Part shown: one piece after another, positions 63,610 to 64,000 of the stretch
Position numbering within the stretch: the first letter of the stretch is position 1
Layout of the letters: each line of letters starts with the position of its first letter
Assembly (NCBI GenBank): GCA_028583405.1
Contig: CM053251.1
Coordinates: 11,171,495 to 11,235,494 of the forward strand
Source: Pogonophryne albipinna
Taxonomy: Eukaryota; Chordata; Actinopteri; Perciformes; Artedidraconidae
Length of the DNA stretch: 64,000 nt
Direction of reading: 5' to 3'
Program-made: the position numbers and the translations under genes
The notes under the pieces: model-generated
What the model was told of the DNA's origin: nothing
What the model saw: only the letters and a program-made list of their open reading frames with translations
Database searches by the model: none

Positions 63610-64000
63610 CTATGGGAGAAAAAGGGAGCAAAGTTAGATAATGATTAGCCAGGGTAATTCCATTAGAGGAGAGGGTACAAAGGTCAAGAATACTGAAACA
63701 GAGAATGGAAACAGTTGATGGTGTAGTGTCAGTGCAGAATACCAACAATATCAGTGCCCTAAGGGTAATGCAGGACAATAAAACACTCCACTGCCACTGA
63801 GGGAAGGTGTTGTATCATTTGTGATGACTCAGATGTGCAGCCACTGTGGCAGAGTTAGAGGGCAGAGAAGACTGTGAGCAAACATTCCTCAGAAGTGATG
63901 GAAGTAAAACATGTCCTGACAAATTAAGTCTACACTGCTGTATCCAGCCAGTAAGACCCTTTTGACTCCATGATGCACTGAAAGCATACATTACTCAACA
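63610..64000. other. mib1 intron, cut by the window edge
   Basis: Follows the acceptor catag at the first in-window mib1 exon. No other exon seen before the edge; the N-terminal exons lie beyond it. Confidence 0.7.

Overview
The window comes from a teleost fish nuclear genome. Vertebrate multi-exon structure, canonical GT-AG introns, long CA/TG microsatellites and fish-type MITEs all point that way. The C-terminal exons match fish Mib1, including a 72-nt exon that human MIB1 lacks. The species cannot be named from the sequence.

Right part (about 24.2-63.6 kb, minus strand): the 3' end of mib1 (mind bomb 1, a Notch-ligand E3 ubiquitin ligase). Eighteen coding exons can be placed to the base. 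Their splice phases join without a break and encode 841 residues plus the stop: the end of the second MIB/HERC2 region, two MIB repeats, the ankyrin repeats and three RING fingers. The first exons, about 215 residues, lie beyond the right edge. A 24.5-kb intron between two ankyrin exons carries, on the opposite strand, the muscle microRNAs mir-1 (51.1 kb) and mir-133a (54.3 kb). This is the same nested arrangement as human MIR1-2/MIR133A1 in MIB1. Oddities in mib1 are a GAT microsatellite inside an exon that encodes an Asp-rich tract, a 93-bp stop-free in-frame intron between RING1 and RING2, and a cassette-like 72-nt exon with a CAGCAG acceptor.

Middle (20.4-22.6 kb, plus strand): the 3' part of an unrecognised long coiled-coil protein gene, convergent with mib1. 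It has nearly identical 252-bp (84-residue) tandem repeats, starts inside a 971-bp assembly gap, and is broken by one extra A in a homopolymer.

Left-centre (11.14-19.40 kb): a giant inverted repeat of two arms of about 4.1 kb around an 11-bp spacer, with its right end at the assembly gap. The arms differ by scattered SNPs and small indels, so it is either a real palindrome or two haplotypes joined head to head. Neither arm has a recognisable gene.

Left (1-11.1 kb): no gene recognised; only simple repeats and MITE-type elements. In mammals GATA6 lies beyond the MIB1 3' end, so this side could hold regulatory DNA, but nothing here proves it.
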